A DNA stretch of 64,000 nt from Paenibacillus xylanexedens (GTDB lineage Bacteria; Bacillota; Bacilli; Paenibacillales; Paenibacillaceae), in NCBI RefSeq assembly GCF_007676705.1, contig NZ_VEBF01000002.1:1612001-1676000 (forward strand), given 5' to 3'. The translations under genes and the position numbers were made by a program. Positions 44,497 through 55,228 of this stretch are shown piece after piece (within the stretch, counting starts at the first letter, position 1; each line of letters begins with the position of its first letter). A model generated the notes under the pieces. That model saw nothing but the letters and a program-made list of their open reading frames with translations, had not been told where the DNA came from and did not search any database.

Positions 44497-44973
44497 TTAA
44501 ATGGCAAGCAAGCAAATCATTTTTCTATACGCCACCCCGTGAACATGAATTAACACATGCTGTGCCTCCATACGTTCGAAGAAATCCAACATGTCCTTAA
44601 ACGGATTCTCGAAATACGAAGTCAGGTATGCAAGCTCTGGCGTTGTTTTTATAAAATTGTAAAAAAAGTAGGGATCCATGTTGCCCACATCCGCTGGACT
44701 ACCAAGGAAAACCTCTAATGTCTGCCCTGTTTCTGTATTCTTGAACATACAGTGCTCGCCGTGAACATCAAAATACCAGTTTCCCGTTAATTCTTCTTCT
44801 CCGTGGATTACATCCGCATTGATCAGCAGATGGTACGCACCTGCGAGAATTGCCGTCCGATCAGGCTGATCGGTTTCCAATATCAATTGGTCGATCAATT
44901 GCCGCGCGATTCTTTGGTACATATCCATCACAGCCAACAATTCTTCCGTAATTTCCTGCGTTATCGCCTTCAT
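44497..44973 (-). CDS. Hypothetical cytoplasmic protein
   Basis: Unrecognised 158-aa protein, mostly helical N-terminal part, no membrane segment, with a central HGEEELTGNWYFDVHGEHCMF region. The ATG overlaps the stop of the DUF1361 gene (ATGA) and follows AAAGGA. Translationally coupled to a membrane protein, so a partner role is possible. Confidence 0.75.
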   Translation of the reverse strand: MKAITQEITEELLAVMDMYQRIARQLIDQLILETDQPDRTAILAGAYHLLINADVIHGEEELTGNWYFDVHGEHCMFKNTETGQTLEVFLGSPADVGNMDPYFFYNFIKTTPELAYLTSYFENPFKDMLDFFERMEAQHVLIHVHGVAYRKMICLLAI

Positions 44974-45707
44974 AATTTCAGATCCTTTGCCCTTTCAAAT
45001 GAAGATGAACTGCTAGACCTTGAGGTTAGCAAAGATAAAATAACGTATCCAAAAAGTTGAACCGCAAATACAATGGCGACAAACTCAACCATTATGCTGT
45101 TCGTTGCATTAAAATCATTCACAAGATCCACGAAGATCTTCCCAGGTCGGGATAATACATCCCACGAATTCCACCGATTAAATCTACCAATGTAGACCCC
45201 TATACTGCTCAATAGCAAAATAACACCAACAACCATCATACTAATGTACTTATTTACTAATTTGTTTAACATGCAGTGGATTTGAATGATCGAACAAGTC
45301 GAGAGCAGCAATCCAATGATCGCTACGGCAAACGTCAGGGTGAGTCCATACCAAAAATCAATATTAACCCAAAATCTAACCTCCCCTTGAGCATCAAAAT
45401 ATCTGAATGAATGCAGAATCTCCGTAAAAAGGTAGGCCGCATTGGGCAGAAAAAAGAGCCATACTCCACACATCAGCCCCATACATATCATGCTCGTTGT
45501 GGTTAATTTCTTATTGAATATGTATCTAATGCAGGATGAGATGATGAATGGTACCCATGCCAGGAACATGTCCCAACTTAAAAATCGATACATATTCCTA
45601 TCTGTTTGGGCACGTAAATACATCACAACACCTAGACAACAAAGAGTAGCCACGAGCAATGTACCGATAAGTCGGAGATCTTGAACCGGATGTTTGTTAT
45701 CTTTCAT
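44970..45707 (-). CDS. DUF1361 membrane protein
   Basis: The 245-aa protein has about six to seven membrane segments and the DUF1361 hallmarks LFFLPNAAYLFTEILH and YIGRFNRWNSWD. Function of the family is unknown. A serine run near the C-terminus is unusual. The ATG is preceded by a weak AGAAGCAAAGAA site. Coupled to the next gene by a 4-nt overlap. Confidence 0.85.
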   Translation of the reverse strand: MKDNKHPVQDLRLIGTLLVATLCCLGVVMYLRAQTDRNMYRFLSWDMFLAWVPFIISSCIRYIFNKKLTTTSMICMGLMCGVWLFFLPNAAYLFTEILHSFRYFDAQGEVRFWVNIDFWYGLTLTFAVAIIGLLLSTCSIIQIHCMLNKLVNKYISMMVVGVILLLSSIGVYIGRFNRWNSWDVLSRPGKIFVDLVNDFNATNSIMVEFVAIVFAVQLFGYVILSLLTSRSSSSSSFERAKDLKL

Positions 45708-45748
45708 TTCTTTGCTTCTACTTCCTTTTCCTTGATGAATGTCATAAG

Positions 45749-46177
45749 TTATAAATACTTTTTAAATGCCTTGCTGGATTCTCCGTTGTACCCCAATTTC
45801 GTATAAAAGTGATGTGCTTCATGTCTGGATGATCCGCTCGTTAGAAACACCTTTACACAATTTTTCTGCACACATACATGCTCTATATGTTTCATCAATT
45901 CAGATCCATATCCCTTGCTCTGCACATGTTCCGTAATGATAACCCGCTCAACTACGCCGAATGGTCTATTTTCCACCAAAGCATCCAGACAAATATGTAA
46001 ATGAGCCGTGCCGATCACCTGATCACCCATTTCATACACAAACAAGAAACTGTTTGGGTTATTCCGAACCTCTTCAATCCGTTCTGCCAGTACCTTCGTG
46101 TTTAAGTTGTTCGGCAATAATTCTTTATACAGTCTTTCGATAACCGCTGCATCTCTAGCTTCTGCCTCTCTTATCAT
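45749..46177 (-). CDS. GNAT N-acetyltransferase
   Basis: 142-aa single GNAT domain with VERVIITEHVQSKGYGSELMKHI as motif A and HHFYTKLGY as motif B. GGAGGGG lies 7 nt before the ATG at 46177 (a TTG just before it is closer). Acceptor unknown; second of two adjacent GNAT genes. Confidence 0.83.
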   Translation of the reverse strand: MIREAEARDAAVIERLYKELLPNNLNTKVLAERIEEVRNNPNSFLFVYEMGDQVIGTAHLHICLDALVENRPFGVVERVIITEHVQSKGYGSELMKHIEHVCVQKNCVKVFLTSGSSRHEAHHFYTKLGYNGESSKAFKKYL

Positions 46178-46205
46178 CAAGCTTCCCCTCCTTGAGGTTT
46201 ATCCA

Positions 46206-46616
46206 CTAGATTTTCTTGATCAATATAATCTCCAAAGGCTGTGTATCCAGCAACAGAGCCCCTGCATCAACATACCCCAGCTTTCGATAGAAATGTTGGG
46301 CATGTTCGTCTGATTGCGTTGAAGTCATCACTGTATCAAAGCCTTGTTGCTTCATTAAATTTTCCCAGTGATGCACGACTTTTTTGCCATATCCGCCGTT
46401 TCGATAGGGTTCATCAATCCAGATCATATTCATGAAGGGAAGGTTGTCCCAAAAGTAACCGTACCTCATCCATCCAACTCTTGATCCCTCTTCCTCGTCC
46501 CATAGGATGAATATTTCTTTCTCACTCATCTTCGTTTTCACAAGTGGCTGATGGATATGCCGATCTCTTTCAATGATATAGTCGTAGTCAGCTTCCGTTG
46601 CATATTCAATCTTCAT
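46206..46616 (-). CDS. GNAT N-acetyltransferase
   Basis: 136-aa GNAT protein with IWIDEPYRNGGYGKKVVHHW as motif A and AQHFYRKLGYVDAGAL as motif B. The ATG at 46616 follows AAGGGA by about 9 nt; an ATG 18 nt earlier overlaps that site. 28 nt separate it from the next GNAT gene, so the pair may be cotranscribed. Confidence 0.83.
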   Translation of the reverse strand: MKIEYATEADYDYIIERDRHIHQPLVKTKMSEKEIFILWDEEEGSRVGWMRYGYFWDNLPFMNMIWIDEPYRNGGYGKKVVHHWENLMKQQGFDTVMTSTQSDEHAQHFYRKLGYVDAGALLLDTQPLEIILIKKI

Positions 46617-46701
46617 TTGTATTACTCCCTTCATTAACTACGTCCATCATAACCCAAAATGTGGTATATGCGAACAGTTCTTTCCTCTTTTTCTCCCATG
46701 C

Positions 46702-46724
46702 AAAAAAACCACGGTTTCCCGTGG
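46702..46724 (-). terminator. Terminator of the amidohydrolase gene
   Basis: On the minus strand CCACGG-GAAA-CCGTGG followed by TTTTTTTG. Confidence 0.88.
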
Positions 46725-46744
46725 CTACAGCCTCTCTACTTTCC

Positions 46745-47974
46745 TCAATCCGATGTCGATCCGCTGACCATTTGCCCCTTGTACCATACGGCCTGCCGCG
46801 CAGATCGTCTCGCAACGGCTTCCGCTGAACAACTCGCATGCACCAATACAAAGTTCGCGGTATCTCCTACCTTCGGCCATACCTGCTGCCCTTGTGAATC
46901 CAGCGGTGTGATACCACCTGTTACCCATGCCAAAGATTGAGACAAGGACCATTCGTCACTATATCCGTACAGTTCTGCGAAGCGTCCTGCTTTCTCTAAC
47001 AGATCTCCATTGCCAAAAGGAGACCAATGATCCGTCAGGCTGTCTGTTGCCAGCTTCACGTTCACGCCTATACGGTGGAGCATGGGAAGAGGCATCATCG
47101 TTCTGCCCATGGGCACCGTGGAAGCAATGCTCATCCCAAGCGAGGCCATTCGCTGCGCCATATCTTCTGCTTCCTGCTGCTCCGCGCGGGCGAACCAGAA
47201 CGCATGACTTACCGTAACTTTACCCTGAAGCCCTGCTGCTTCGGTCAGATTCGCGAGTTCCAGCAGCGTTTGTTTGCCAGCCTGCCCTCCATCATGCAGA
47301 TGTATGTCTATACCCGCCTGGTGCTGAACAGCCAGTTCAACCATGGCGTTCAGTGATTTCTCAATCTGTTCATCCACCGTATGAGGATCAAGTCCGCCCA
47401 CATGCGTTGCACCTTCCTGCATAGCTTGGCCCATAAGCTCAACTGAATTCGAGCGAAGCAGTCCATGCTGCGGAAAAGCCACGATCTCCGAAGAGGTTTT
47501 ACCCGAAAATGAATCCAGAGCCTGCCTTGTCGCTTCCAGTCTTTTCAATCCACTGACAGGTTCTATATTACAATGACTACGTACATGAGTGGAGCCGTAT
47601 CCCTGGATCAAGGTCAGAATACTCTCCGCTTGACGCTTGGCATCTGGTAACAACTTGGGCAACAGAACCTTCTCTTCTTCAATACGTTCGAAAATACTGG
47701 AGATACGTTTAACGGCTGTCCATGGCCCATCGTAGTAGGTTTTATCCAGATGAATATGTGCCTCCTCGAACGAAGGCAACAGCAGAAGTCCCTTGCCATC
47801 TACTTGTGGTAGATCGCTAGACAGCCGGTTGTTTCCTTCCACAATCTCCGCGATCACTCCATCTTCAATCCGCAGATGACCAAGGCTTGTCCGTGTCCCC
47901 GTCACCTGTTCTCCCTCCCGAACATACCCCCGCTCCACAGTCACGTTTGTTAACCAATAAGCCTGCTTCATCAT
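46745..47974 (-). CDS. Cytosine-deaminase-like amidohydrolase
   Basis: The 409-aa metal-dependent hydrolase contains EAHIHLDKTY (His-x-His), the VRSHCNIEP and DIHLHDGG strands, VSHAFWF and the metal Asp in KLATDSLTDHWSPFGNGD. This is the CodA/AtzB-like branch, which deaminates or hydrolyses N-heterocycles. The canonical cytosine deaminase is about 425 aa; substrate unproven. Two ATGs at 47974 and 47971 follow AAGAGGGATGAT. Single gene with its own terminator. Confidence 0.85.
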   Translation of the reverse strand: MMKQAYWLTNVTVERGYVREGEQVTGTRTSLGHLRIEDGVIAEIVEGNNRLSSDLPQVDGKGLLLLPSFEEAHIHLDKTYYDGPWTAVKRISSIFERIEEEKVLLPKLLPDAKRQAESILTLIQGYGSTHVRSHCNIEPVSGLKRLEATRQALDSFSGKTSSEIVAFPQHGLLRSNSVELMGQAMQEGATHVGGLDPHTVDEQIEKSLNAMVELAVQHQAGIDIHLHDGGQAGKQTLLELANLTEAAGLQGKVTVSHAFWFARAEQQEAEDMAQRMASLGMSIASTVPMGRTMMPLPMLHRIGVNVKLATDSLTDHWSPFGNGDLLEKAGRFAELYGYSDEWSLSQSLAWVTGGITPLDSQGQQVWPKVGDTANFVLVHASCSAEAVARRSARQAVWYKGQMVSGSTSD

Positions 47975-48123
47975 ATCATCCCTCTTTTCTTACCCGGCAT
48001 TACGTCCCCCGGATACCGATTAATCTATGATCCATGGTACCATACGGTTTCACAAGGCAAAAATACGTAAAACGTTGGTGTTCCATATGCGGAACGTTTG
48101 TATTACGCTACATTAATACATGC

Positions 48124-48150
48124 AAAAAAACAGGCACAATAAAGTGCCTG
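48124..48150 (-). terminator. Terminator of the alkylation-repair pair
   Basis: On the minus strand CAGGCAC/GTGCCTG with a 6-nt loop and TTTTTTTG. Confidence 0.88.
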
Positions 48151-48191
48151 CCCTGTCCAATCACCTTAATCTTCTTGATTACGCGAGTCTA

Positions 48192-48746
48192 TTAAAAATG
48201 AAATCGAGCATGCCCTCCATCGGTCACACCTTCAATCCGTTCGATATCCAGTAGTCTGCGCTTCATCTCCAGGCCTCCACGGAATCCGGTCAGCTTGCGA
48301 TTCGCCCCGATAATACGGTGGCATGGTAACAGAACCGGAATCGGATTGGCTCCATTTGCAGCACCAACTGCTCGCACAGCCGAAGGTCTTCCAATCGCAG
48401 TGGCGATGTCACCATAGGTCCGAATTTCACCGTAAGGCACACGCCCTAGCTCTCTCCATACCTCCTGCTGGAAGTTCGTTCCGATCAAGTCCAGTGGGAC
48501 TGCATCTGTATAAGCCATGGGTTCTCCTGCAAAATAGGACTGCAGCCAGTCCATCATACCTGTTCGTTTCAGAGCATCCTCGTTCTCTTCCAGTTCCACA
48601 CCAGGTGCAACTTTTTGTATCCAGCCGCTCCAGTCCTCCATCGTTTCATTGGGCATGACCACTCGGCACAATCCTTGTTCCGTAGCGAGCAGCACCCATG
48701 GACGACCGTCCAACTGCATCGTGGTGTACATCAACTTTTTTCTCAT
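48192..48746 (-). CDS. ogt: Methylated-DNA-protein-cysteine methyltransferase
   Basis: The 184-aa protein shows the acceptor motif LPCHRIIG, the DNA-binding helix RPSAVRAVGAANGANP and the tyrosine of VPYGEIRTYGDIA. It removes O6-alkyl groups from guanine onto its own Cys, a one-time reaction. It follows an AlkD-like gene by 36 nt, forming an alkylation-repair unit. Confidence 0.95.
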   Translation of the reverse strand: MRKKLMYTTMQLDGRPWVLLATEQGLCRVVMPNETMEDWSGWIQKVAPGVELEENEDALKRTGMMDWLQSYFAGEPMAYTDAVPLDLIGTNFQQEVWRELGRVPYGEIRTYGDIATAIGRPSAVRAVGAANGANPIPVLLPCHRIIGANRKLTGFRGGLEMKRRLLDIERIEGVTDGGHARFHF

Positions 48747-48782
48747 CCGTTTATCGCCCTCTCCCCGGTGGAATGCTTAATG

Positions 48783-49487
48783 CTAGGATGTAGCCCGCTT
48801 CTTCACCTTTCGTTTCATACTGCGGATGATCTGCTTGTTCTCCAGATCCACGCGATAAGATTCCGTGATTTTCTGAAGTGCCTTATTATACGTAAAATCA
48901 TCCAGGGTATTATGCTTCAGATAACGCATGGTCACTTCAGGTTGTTTCACATAAGCCATCGAGATGGCCCAGGCGACTGCCATTTTCACATAATACGCCT
49001 CGTGCCGGATCTGATCCAATGCAGTTAGAACCTGATCGATATATCGCTCATCCAGATAAAAATTCAACAGCATCACCACGCCAAACCGGATTTCATATTC
49101 CTGATCTGATCTCAGATAGGGCTGCAAGAATGCCCAGATTGACTCCGAATGCACCTTCGTATATTTCAGTCCTGCACAGAAGCTGTCGCACACCGACCAA
49201 TTGTCGATCTTCGGTACAAATGCTTCAATGGCCTTCAGCAGCTCGTCCAGATCGGCCTGTACATGTCCAATCACCATCGCTTGCAGCATCACTTCTTCAA
49301 AGTATTCATCGTCTGCCGTCTCCAGATACGTGCGCCAGTCCCCGGCAGCAATCTGTTTGGCAATCTTCCGTAAAGCTGGCAATCTCACACCTAGTACATT
49401 GGTGATATTGGGAATGAGCGCAGCTGAAAATTTCTGATATTCCGGCTCAGCCAGACTGAGCAATTGTGATCTGATATCTGCTTCCAC
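48783..49487 (-). CDS. AlkD-like DNA alkylation repair protein
   Basis: The protein (234 aa from this start) is a HEAT-repeat-type DNA alkylation repair enzyme (PF08713 family), with GVRLPALRKIAKQIA, FVPKIDNWSVCDSFC (conserved Trp and Asp used by AlkD in excision) and YVKMAVAWAISMAYVKQP. These glycosylases excise 3- and 7-alkylpurines without base flipping. The start is GTG at 49487, about 10 nt after AGGAGG; a GTG 6 nt earlier is closer than usual. First gene of the pair with ogt. Confidence 0.88.
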   Translation of the reverse strand: MEADIRSQLLSLAEPEYQKFSAALIPNITNVLGVRLPALRKIAKQIAAGDWRTYLETADDEYFEEVMLQAMVIGHVQADLDELLKAIEAFVPKIDNWSVCDSFCAGLKYTKVHSESIWAFLQPYLRSDQEYEIRFGVVMLLNFYLDERYIDQVLTALDQIRHEAYYVKMAVAWAISMAYVKQPEVTMRYLKHNTLDDFTYNKALQKITESYRVDLENKQIIRSMKRKVKKRATS

Positions 49488-49676
49488 TCGCACATGTCCT
49501 CCTCTTTTGTTGCTGTACAACAAGTATATCCTTGCAGCGACTGTTTGTAAGCCCATATCGAATGTTTGAGCAAGATTACAATATCATTTTTGATACTCTC
49601 TTTCCCCTTCATTGTTTAACCGCCAACCCATTCCGTTTAAAAATATGAAGCTAACCGTTTAGAAAGGAGTGTCAAT

Positions 49677-51047
49677 ATGAACGGACCTCATACCAAGAAA
49701 GATTTCTCTGTTGAAGAGATCAGCGAACAACTCGTACAACATGTGCAATCGCGGAACCTGCCCGATTTCTATAAATTGGTGAAAGAACTGCATCCCTACG
49801 ACCTATCACTTGTATATAAAAAGTTCCCTGAAGAAGAAACCAATCGGTTTCTTCTCCTGTTCAAACCCGATGCCCTTGCAGATCTCGCCGAGACCTTGAA
49901 GCTGCACGAACAGATTCAGCTGTTTGAACGACTCGGGCCGGAACGAACACTTGAAGTCATGCAGCAGATGGACAAAAGTGATCTGATCCGATTCATGCAC
50001 GATTTGCCTGCCAAACGCAGAGAAGAATTACTGTCCAATATGAACCTGGATCACTCTGCCATTATCCGATCCGTGCTTAGTTATCCACCAGAGACAGCAG
50101 GGCGCATCATGACAGATCGGTACCGGACCCTGCTCTCCCACGAGACAGCAAAGGAAGCCCTACGGCAATCGCAAGGCACCATGCATATCTCCCCCTCCAG
50201 TTACCTCTATGTGACCGATGATGAAGGCAAACTGGTCGGTGTCGTGAGTTATCGATCTCTTGCCTTGGCTGACGACAAGACCCAGGTTGAAGAACTGATG
50301 ACCCGGCGGGTAATCCATGCAACAGTGGATATGGACCAGGAAGAAGCGGCACAGCTTCTGCAGCGTTATGAGTTCATTGCGCTTCCGGTAGTGGATGAGA
50401 ATCACAGGCTATGCGGTATCATTCAGATGGATGATGTCATTGATATTATTATGGATGAAGCCAGTGAAGATTTGGCCAAGATGGGTGGTGGCGGTAAAGA
50501 TATCGACTTTGATACCAAACCACTCGTTGCCGTCAGACGCAGGCTTCCCTGGCTCATATTGCTACTATTGATTGGATTAATCTCGGGAAGTATCGTGGAT
50601 TTTTTCGAAGATACATTGAATCAGGTTGTAGCACTGGCATTCTTCATGCCGATGATTGCGGGTATGACGGGGAACACAGGGACGCAGTCTCTGGCTGTTG
50701 TGGTACGTGGATTAATCGGGCGCAAGCTCGACAAAGCCACCGTACTCGCACTGATTGGTCGGGAGATCAAAGTAGGCACGATGATTGGCTTGGTATGCGG
50801 ATTACTGATCACCGTCATTGCTTATTTCTGGCAAGGGGACTGGCTGCTGGGTGCCATTATTGGGGTATCTCTGTTCCTCACTCTTGTCATTGGTACACTG
50901 ACCGGTACATGCATCCCGCTTCTACTTAGTCGTTTCAAAGTCGACCCGGCTGTCGCCTCTGGCCCGTTAATCACTACATTGAATGATATCTTGTCCCTGT
51001 TTATCTATTTTGGCATCGCCACACGTTTCCTCGATGCCTTGATGTAA
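49677..51047 (+). CDS. mgtE: MgtE-type magnesium transporter
   Basis: The 456-aa protein has the full MgtE layout: N-domain of helical repeats (about 20-130, LPAKRREELLSNM), a CBS pair (about 135-255), the plug helix, and five membrane segments with the pore motif PMIAGMTGNTGTQSLA. Cytosolic Mg2+ binding to the N and CBS domains closes the pore (established for MgtE). AGAAAGGAGTGTCAAT precedes the ATG. No M-box leader is seen in the short 5' region. Confidence 0.95.
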   Translation: MNGPHTKKDFSVEEISEQLVQHVQSRNLPDFYKLVKELHPYDLSLVYKKFPEEETNRFLLLFKPDALADLAETLKLHEQIQLFERLGPERTLEVMQQMDKSDLIRFMHDLPAKRREELLSNMNLDHSAIIRSVLSYPPETAGRIMTDRYRTLLSHETAKEALRQSQGTMHISPSSYLYVTDDEGKLVGVVSYRSLALADDKTQVEELMTRRVIHATVDMDQEEAAQLLQRYEFIALPVVDENHRLCGIIQMDDVIDIIMDEASEDLAKMGGGGKDIDFDTKPLVAVRRRLPWLILLLLIGLISGSIVDFFEDTLNQVVALAFFMPMIAGMTGNTGTQSLAVVVRGLIGRKLDKATVLALIGREIKVGTMIGLVCGLLITVIAYFWQGDWLLGAIIGVSLFLTLVIGTLTGTCIPLLLSRFKVDPAVASGPLITTLNDILSLFIYFGIATRFLDALM

Positions 51048-51065
51048 ATAAGCTATGCATACAGC

Positions 51066-51102
51066 AAAACAGACCTGATCCTGAGATCATGGTCTGTTTT
51101 TT
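51066..51102 (+). terminator. Terminator of mgtE
   Basis: AAAACAGACC/GGTCTGTTTT with TT extension. It can also serve as end of the converging sugar permease gene. Confidence 0.85.
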
Positions 51103-51116
51103 CATTTTATTAAGTG

Positions 51117-52280
51117 TTACGCCGATCTTTTATTTTTATTATAGATATCAAATGCTACAGCCAGCAGCAAAACCAATCCCTTAATCCCCTGCTGCCAGTC
51201 TATGCCGAGACCAATCAAGGACATCCCGTTATTCAGCACACCCATTACCAAACCACCGATAATAGCACCAAATACCGTACCTATACCCCCTGAAGCGGAA
51301 GCACCACCGATGAAACAGGCCGCAATGGCATCCAACTCGAAGTTGGTACCCGCCCTTGGCGTAGCCGCATTCAGACGTGCGGCGAAGATCAAACCGGATA
51401 CTGCGGCAAGCGTACCCATGTTAACGAACACCCAGAAGGTTACCTTTTTCGTTTTGACTCCGGACAGACCAGCAGCCTTCTCATTACCTCCAAGCGCATA
51501 CACATGACGTCCCATGACGGTACGATTCATCACGAAGGAGTACACAACGATCAAGACAAACAGCAGGACCAGGATATTCGGAATACCCGCATAACTTGCG
51601 AGGACAAACGTAAACAGATTCGTCACGACAGCTACCACAATCAGCTTGAGTAGAAACAGTCCCTGTGAAACGACCTCAAACCCATATTTTCGCTGGGAGC
51701 GGCGTTCCCGCAGTTCATTAACGATGTACCAGACGGTGAGCACAAGACCCACAATAATGGATACCAGACCGAAACCTGAGAATTGAATGTCTGCCAGGAA
51801 GCCCGAGCTTATTTTCTGGAATCCACCCGGAAAAGGAGAGATGGACTGCCCCTCCAGCACGATCATCGTCAAGCCGCGGAACAGCAACATCCCTGCCAGC
51901 GTCACGATAAATGCCGGAATTCGCACATAGGCGATCCAGAAGCCTTGCCATGCACCGATCAAAGCGCCAACCAGCAAGGAAGCGATGACCGCAAGCCAAG
52001 CCGGAAGCTGCCAATCAACCATCATAATCGCGGCAACGGCACCGACAAAGGCTGCAATGGAACCGACAGATAGGTCAATATGCCCGGTAATGATGACCAG
52101 CACCATTCCGATCGCCAGCACCAAAATGTAGCTGTTCTGCAAGATCAGATTCGTAATATTAATCGGCTTGAGCAACAGCCCGCCTGTCAGTACCTCGAAC
52201 AAGAGCATAATCACTACCAAGGCAATAATCATGCCGTATTGACGGATATTATTTTTGAACAGTTTTGTTATCATTTCCAT
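51117..52280 (-). CDS. mmsB: Multiple-monosaccharide ABC transporter permease
   Basis: The 387-aa permease has about ten membrane segments and the XylH/MmsB/GguB motifs [25 protein letters not shown] and [15 protein letters not shown]. Its ATG follows GGAGG inside the end of the ATPase gene and the two genes overlap by 32 nt. It forms the channel for the sugar delivered by the ChvE-type lipoprotein. Confidence 0.93.
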   Translation of the reverse strand: MEMITKLFKNNIRQYGMIIALVVIMLLFEVLTGGLLLKPINITNLILQNSYILVLAIGMVLVIITGHIDLSVGSIAAFVGAVAAIMMVDWQLPAWLAVIASLLVGALIGAWQGFWIAYVRIPAFIVTLAGMLLFRGLTMIVLEGQSISPFPGGFQKISSGFLADIQFSGFGLVSIIVGLVLTVWYIVNELRERRSQRKYGFEVVSQGLFLLKLIVVAVVTNLFTFVLASYAGIPNILVLLFVLIVVYSFVMNRTVMGRHVYALGGNEKAAGLSGVKTKKVTFWVFVNMGTLAAVSGLIFAARLNAATPRAGTNFELDAIAACFIGGASASGGIGTVFGAIIGGLVMGVLNNGMSLIGLGIDWQQGIKGLVLLLAVAFDIYNKNKRSA

Positions 52281-53814
52281 GCTTGCCGCCTCCAGACTTG
52301 GTCATATATCTCATCAACGTTTCCTGCGATGCTTGCTCCCGGCTGACTTCACCGGTGATTCGCCCGGCATTCATCACATAGATCCGGTCACACAGGCCAA
52401 GAACCTCCGGAAGCTCGGATGAGATTACCAGTACGCCCTTGCCCTCAGCAGCAAGCCGATGAATGATCGTATAGATTTCGAATTTCGCTCCCACATCAAT
52501 ACCGCGGGTGGGTTCATCCAGGATAAGAATATCCGGTCCGGCAAAAATCCATTTGCTGAGCACCACTTTTTGCTGGTTACCCCCACTCAGATTGCCGGTC
52601 TTCTGCAAAATACTTGGTGCTTTGATATTCATGCTTTTCTTCATCTCTTCCGCTACCAGCACTTCTTCGCGCTCGTTCACTACTGCATTTCGCGTCAGCT
52701 TGCTCAGACCCGTTAAGGAAATATTGCGCTTGATGTCATCCATCAGAATGAGTCCGTATTCCTTGCGGTCTTCTGTCACATAAGCAAACCCGTTCTGAAT
52801 AGCCTCTGTGACGGTATTGTTGTGGATCGGTTTACCATCCTTAATGAGCTGTCCCGAAATATTCCGGCCATAGGATTTACCAAAGATACTCATGGCAAGC
52901 TCGGTACGCCCAGCGCCCATCAGCCCGGCAATGCCTACAATCTCACCACGTCTGATATTCATGTGGATCTGATCCAGTACTTTTCGCTCGGCATGATGTT
53001 CGTGATATACCGTCCAGTCCTTTACCTCAAGGATGACTTCCCCTATGGTGGCATGACGCTCCGGATAACGGCTGGTGAGATCACGTCCTACCATTCCGCT
53101 AATAATCCGGTCCTCCGTCACTTTTTCCTTCTTCATATCCAACGTCTCAATCGTCTTGCCATCCCGTAAAATGGTCACCGAATCGGATACCTTGGATACC
53201 TCATTCAGCTTGTGTGAGATCAGGATACAGGCGATGCCCTGTTTCTTGAATTCCAGCATCAATTGCAGCAGATTTTCACTGTCGTCCTCATTCAGCGCAG
53301 CGGTTGGCTCATCCAGAATAAGCAGCCGTACCTTTTTGGAGAGCGCTTTCGCAATTTCGACCAGTTGCTGCTTGCCTACCCCGATGCTGGATACCAGCGT
53401 GTTCGGATTTTCGCTCAGTCCCACCTTCAAGAGTAGCTCCCGTGTACCCACAAAAGTTTCCTTCCAGTCGATGATTCCTCTGCTGGCACGTTCATTACCC
53501 AGGTATATATTTTCCGCGATTGAAAGGTAGGGAATCAGCGCCAGCTCCTGATGGATAATGACGATTCCCAGATCCTCGCTCTGCTTAATATCCTTGAACT
53601 CACAATTTTTGCCCTGAAATAAAATGTCGCCTTCATACGTGCCATGTGGATATACACCACTCAGTACCTTCATCAACGTAGATTTACCTGCGCCATTTTC
53701 ACCGCATATGGAATGAATTTCGCCTTCACGGACTTTCAGATTGACATTTTCCAGCGCTTTGACGCCAGGAAAGGTTTTGGTGATGTTTTTCATTTCCAGA
53801 ATGATTCCGGCCAT
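52249..53814 (-). CDS. mmsA: Multiple-monosaccharide ABC transporter ATPase
   Basis: The 521-aa protein has two ABC modules. The first has Walker [10 protein letters not shown], Walker [12 protein letters not shown], but a noncanonical signature [13 protein letters not shown]. The second has [10 protein letters not shown] in place of Walker [15 protein letters not shown] and [11 protein letters not shown], the standard arrangement in this family. Start 53814 follows AAAGGAG by about 8 nt. It energises uptake of xylose-, arabinose- or galactose-like sugars. Confidence 0.95.
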   Translation of the reverse strand: MAGIILEMKNITKTFPGVKALENVNLKVREGEIHSICGENGAGKSTLMKVLSGVYPHGTYEGDILFQGKNCEFKDIKQSEDLGIVIIHQELALIPYLSIAENIYLGNERASRGIIDWKETFVGTRELLLKVGLSENPNTLVSSIGVGKQQLVEIAKALSKKVRLLILDEPTAALNEDDSENLLQLMLEFKKQGIACILISHKLNEVSKVSDSVTILRDGKTIETLDMKKEKVTEDRIISGMVGRDLTSRYPERHATIGEVILEVKDWTVYHEHHAERKVLDQIHMNIRRGEIVGIAGLMGAGRTELAMSIFGKSYGRNISGQLIKDGKPIHNNTVTEAIQNGFAYVTEDRKEYGLILMDDIKRNISLTGLSKLTRNAVVNEREEVLVAEEMKKSMNIKAPSILQKTGNLSGGNQQKVVLSKWIFAGPDILILDEPTRGIDVGAKFEIYTIIHRLAAEGKGVLVISSELPEVLGLCDRIYVMNAGRITGEVSREQASQETLMRYMTKSGGGKHGNDNKTVQK

Positions 53815-53835
53815 GGGATGTGCTCCTTTCATTTA

Positions 53836-54921
53836 TTATTTCAGTCCGATTTCTTCCTTCGTGTAATACTGTGTACCAACGATATCCTGCTCCACATTTG
53901 TACGGTCCACCGAGATGGGATCCAAGAGATACGCCGAAACAACCTCAATTCCGTTGTTATATGATGTTTTATCATTGACTTCCGCCTGTTTTCCTTGCAA
54001 AATACTATTGGCCATCTCTACCGTCTTCTCGGCTAGCTTCCGTGTATCCTTGAACACCGTCTGCGTCTGTTCCCCGGCCACAATGGACTTGATCGAGGCA
54101 AGTTCGGCATCCTGTCCTGTAATAACGGGCAGCGGTTTGTTCGAAGTACCGTAACCAATCCCTTTCAAGGATGAGATGATACCAATACTGATTCCATCAT
54201 AAGGAGATAATACTGCATCCAGATTATCACTCGAGTAATACGCACTCAGCAGGTTATCCATCCGTGACTGGGCCAGTGCTCCGTCCCAGCGCAAGGTCGC
54301 AATCTGAGCCATCGTCATCTGCTTGCTCCGTACCACCAGTTTGCCGGAATCGATGTACGGCTTCAGCACAGACATCGCACCGTCGAAGAAGAAATAGGCG
54401 TTATTATCATCAGGAGAGCCACCAAACAGCTCAATGTTATACGGTCCTTTTCCATCCTTGAGTCCAAGTTTTTGTTCGATGTAGGAGGCTTGAAGCACAC
54501 CCACCTTAAAATTGTCGAACGTGGCGTAATAGGTTAGATATGGCGTATTGCGAATGAGCCGGTCATACGAGATTACTTGTATCCCTTCGTCATGCGCTTT
54601 CTTGATTACATCCGTTAATGTGTTGCCATCCACGGACGCGATGACCATCACATCCACGCCTTTGGTGATCATGTTCTCAATCTGGGAAATCTGATTTTCG
54701 ACCACATCCTCAGCATACTGAAGATCGGTTTTGTACCCCTGCTCCTGAAACAGACGGACCATGTTCTCCCCGTCGCCTACCCATCGCTCTGATGATTTGG
54801 TTGGCATCGAGATACCGACATATCCCTTCTCCTTGCTGCCTGGACCACTCTCTGCCAGATTGCAGGCCGAGAGCATCAAAGTCATCACCAGAAATAAGAT
54901 GAGCATTGCTCCTTTTTTCAT
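53836..54921 (-). CDS. chvE: ChvE-type sugar-binding lipoprotein
   Basis: The 361-aa protein has a signal peptide with lipobox LMLSAC, so it is lipid-anchored. The periplasmic-binding fold shows [47 protein letters not shown] and ITGQDAEL, all typical of ChvE/MmsC. It captures monosaccharides outside the membrane and passes them to the MmsB permease. GGGGAAC precedes the ATG at 54921. The upstream kinase/regulator set and the cre-like site at 54968 suggest induction plus catabolite repression. Confidence 0.93.
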   Translation of the reverse strand: MKKGAMLILFLVMTLMLSACNLAESGPGSKEKGYVGISMPTKSSERWVGDGENMVRLFQEQGYKTDLQYAEDVVENQISQIENMITKGVDVMVIASVDGNTLTDVIKKAHDEGIQVISYDRLIRNTPYLTYYATFDNFKVGVLQASYIEQKLGLKDGKGPYNIELFGGSPDDNNAYFFFDGAMSVLKPYIDSGKLVVRSKQMTMAQIATLRWDGALAQSRMDNLLSAYYSSDNLDAVLSPYDGISIGIISSLKGIGYGTSNKPLPVITGQDAELASIKSIVAGEQTQTVFKDTRKLAEKTVEMANSILQGKQAEVNDKTSYNNGIEVVSAYLLDPISVDRTNVEQDIVGTQYYTKEEIGLK

Positions 54922-54967
54922 ATGAAGTTCCCCTTTCCTCACGTCATACGGTTCTGAATGAGTTTTA

Positions 54968-54981
54968 AGATAACGCTTACA
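54968..54981 (-). promoter_or_regulatory. Likely cre (CcpA) site before chvE
   Basis: On the minus strand TGTAAGCGTTATCT fits the cre consensus TGWNANCGNTNWCA at 13 of 14 positions and lies 47 nt before the start codon. This suggests glucose repression of the importer. Confidence 0.5.
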
Positions 54982-55142
54982 ATGCATGTAGTGCATCCTG
55001 TTGCTTGCCTTTCCTATCTGAGACCAATGGTAGCATTCGAGATGCTGCAAGGTCTTTGCACGTTTTGAACCTTTTTTATAAAAATTTAACTTTTGATGGA
55101 AACATAATTATGAGGGTAATCCGTAAGGGATCATTTCAGGAC

Positions 55143-55190
55143 AAAAAAAGGACATGCTCCGCTTCGCTTCACACGAAGTAGAACACATCC
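55143..55190 (-). terminator. Terminator of the sensor operon
   Basis: On the minus strand an imperfect long stem with inner CTTCG/CGAAG ends in GTCCTTTTTTTG. It separates the sensing genes from the chvE importer genes. Confidence 0.7.
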
Positions 55191-55228
55191 ATCTCATTCA
55201 TCACACGTCTTAATAATCAAGTGTAATA

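Noticed and set aside
49613..49676. M-box magnesium riboswitch before mgtE
   Set aside because: The leader is short and lacks the long paired M-box architecture; nothing there resembles it.
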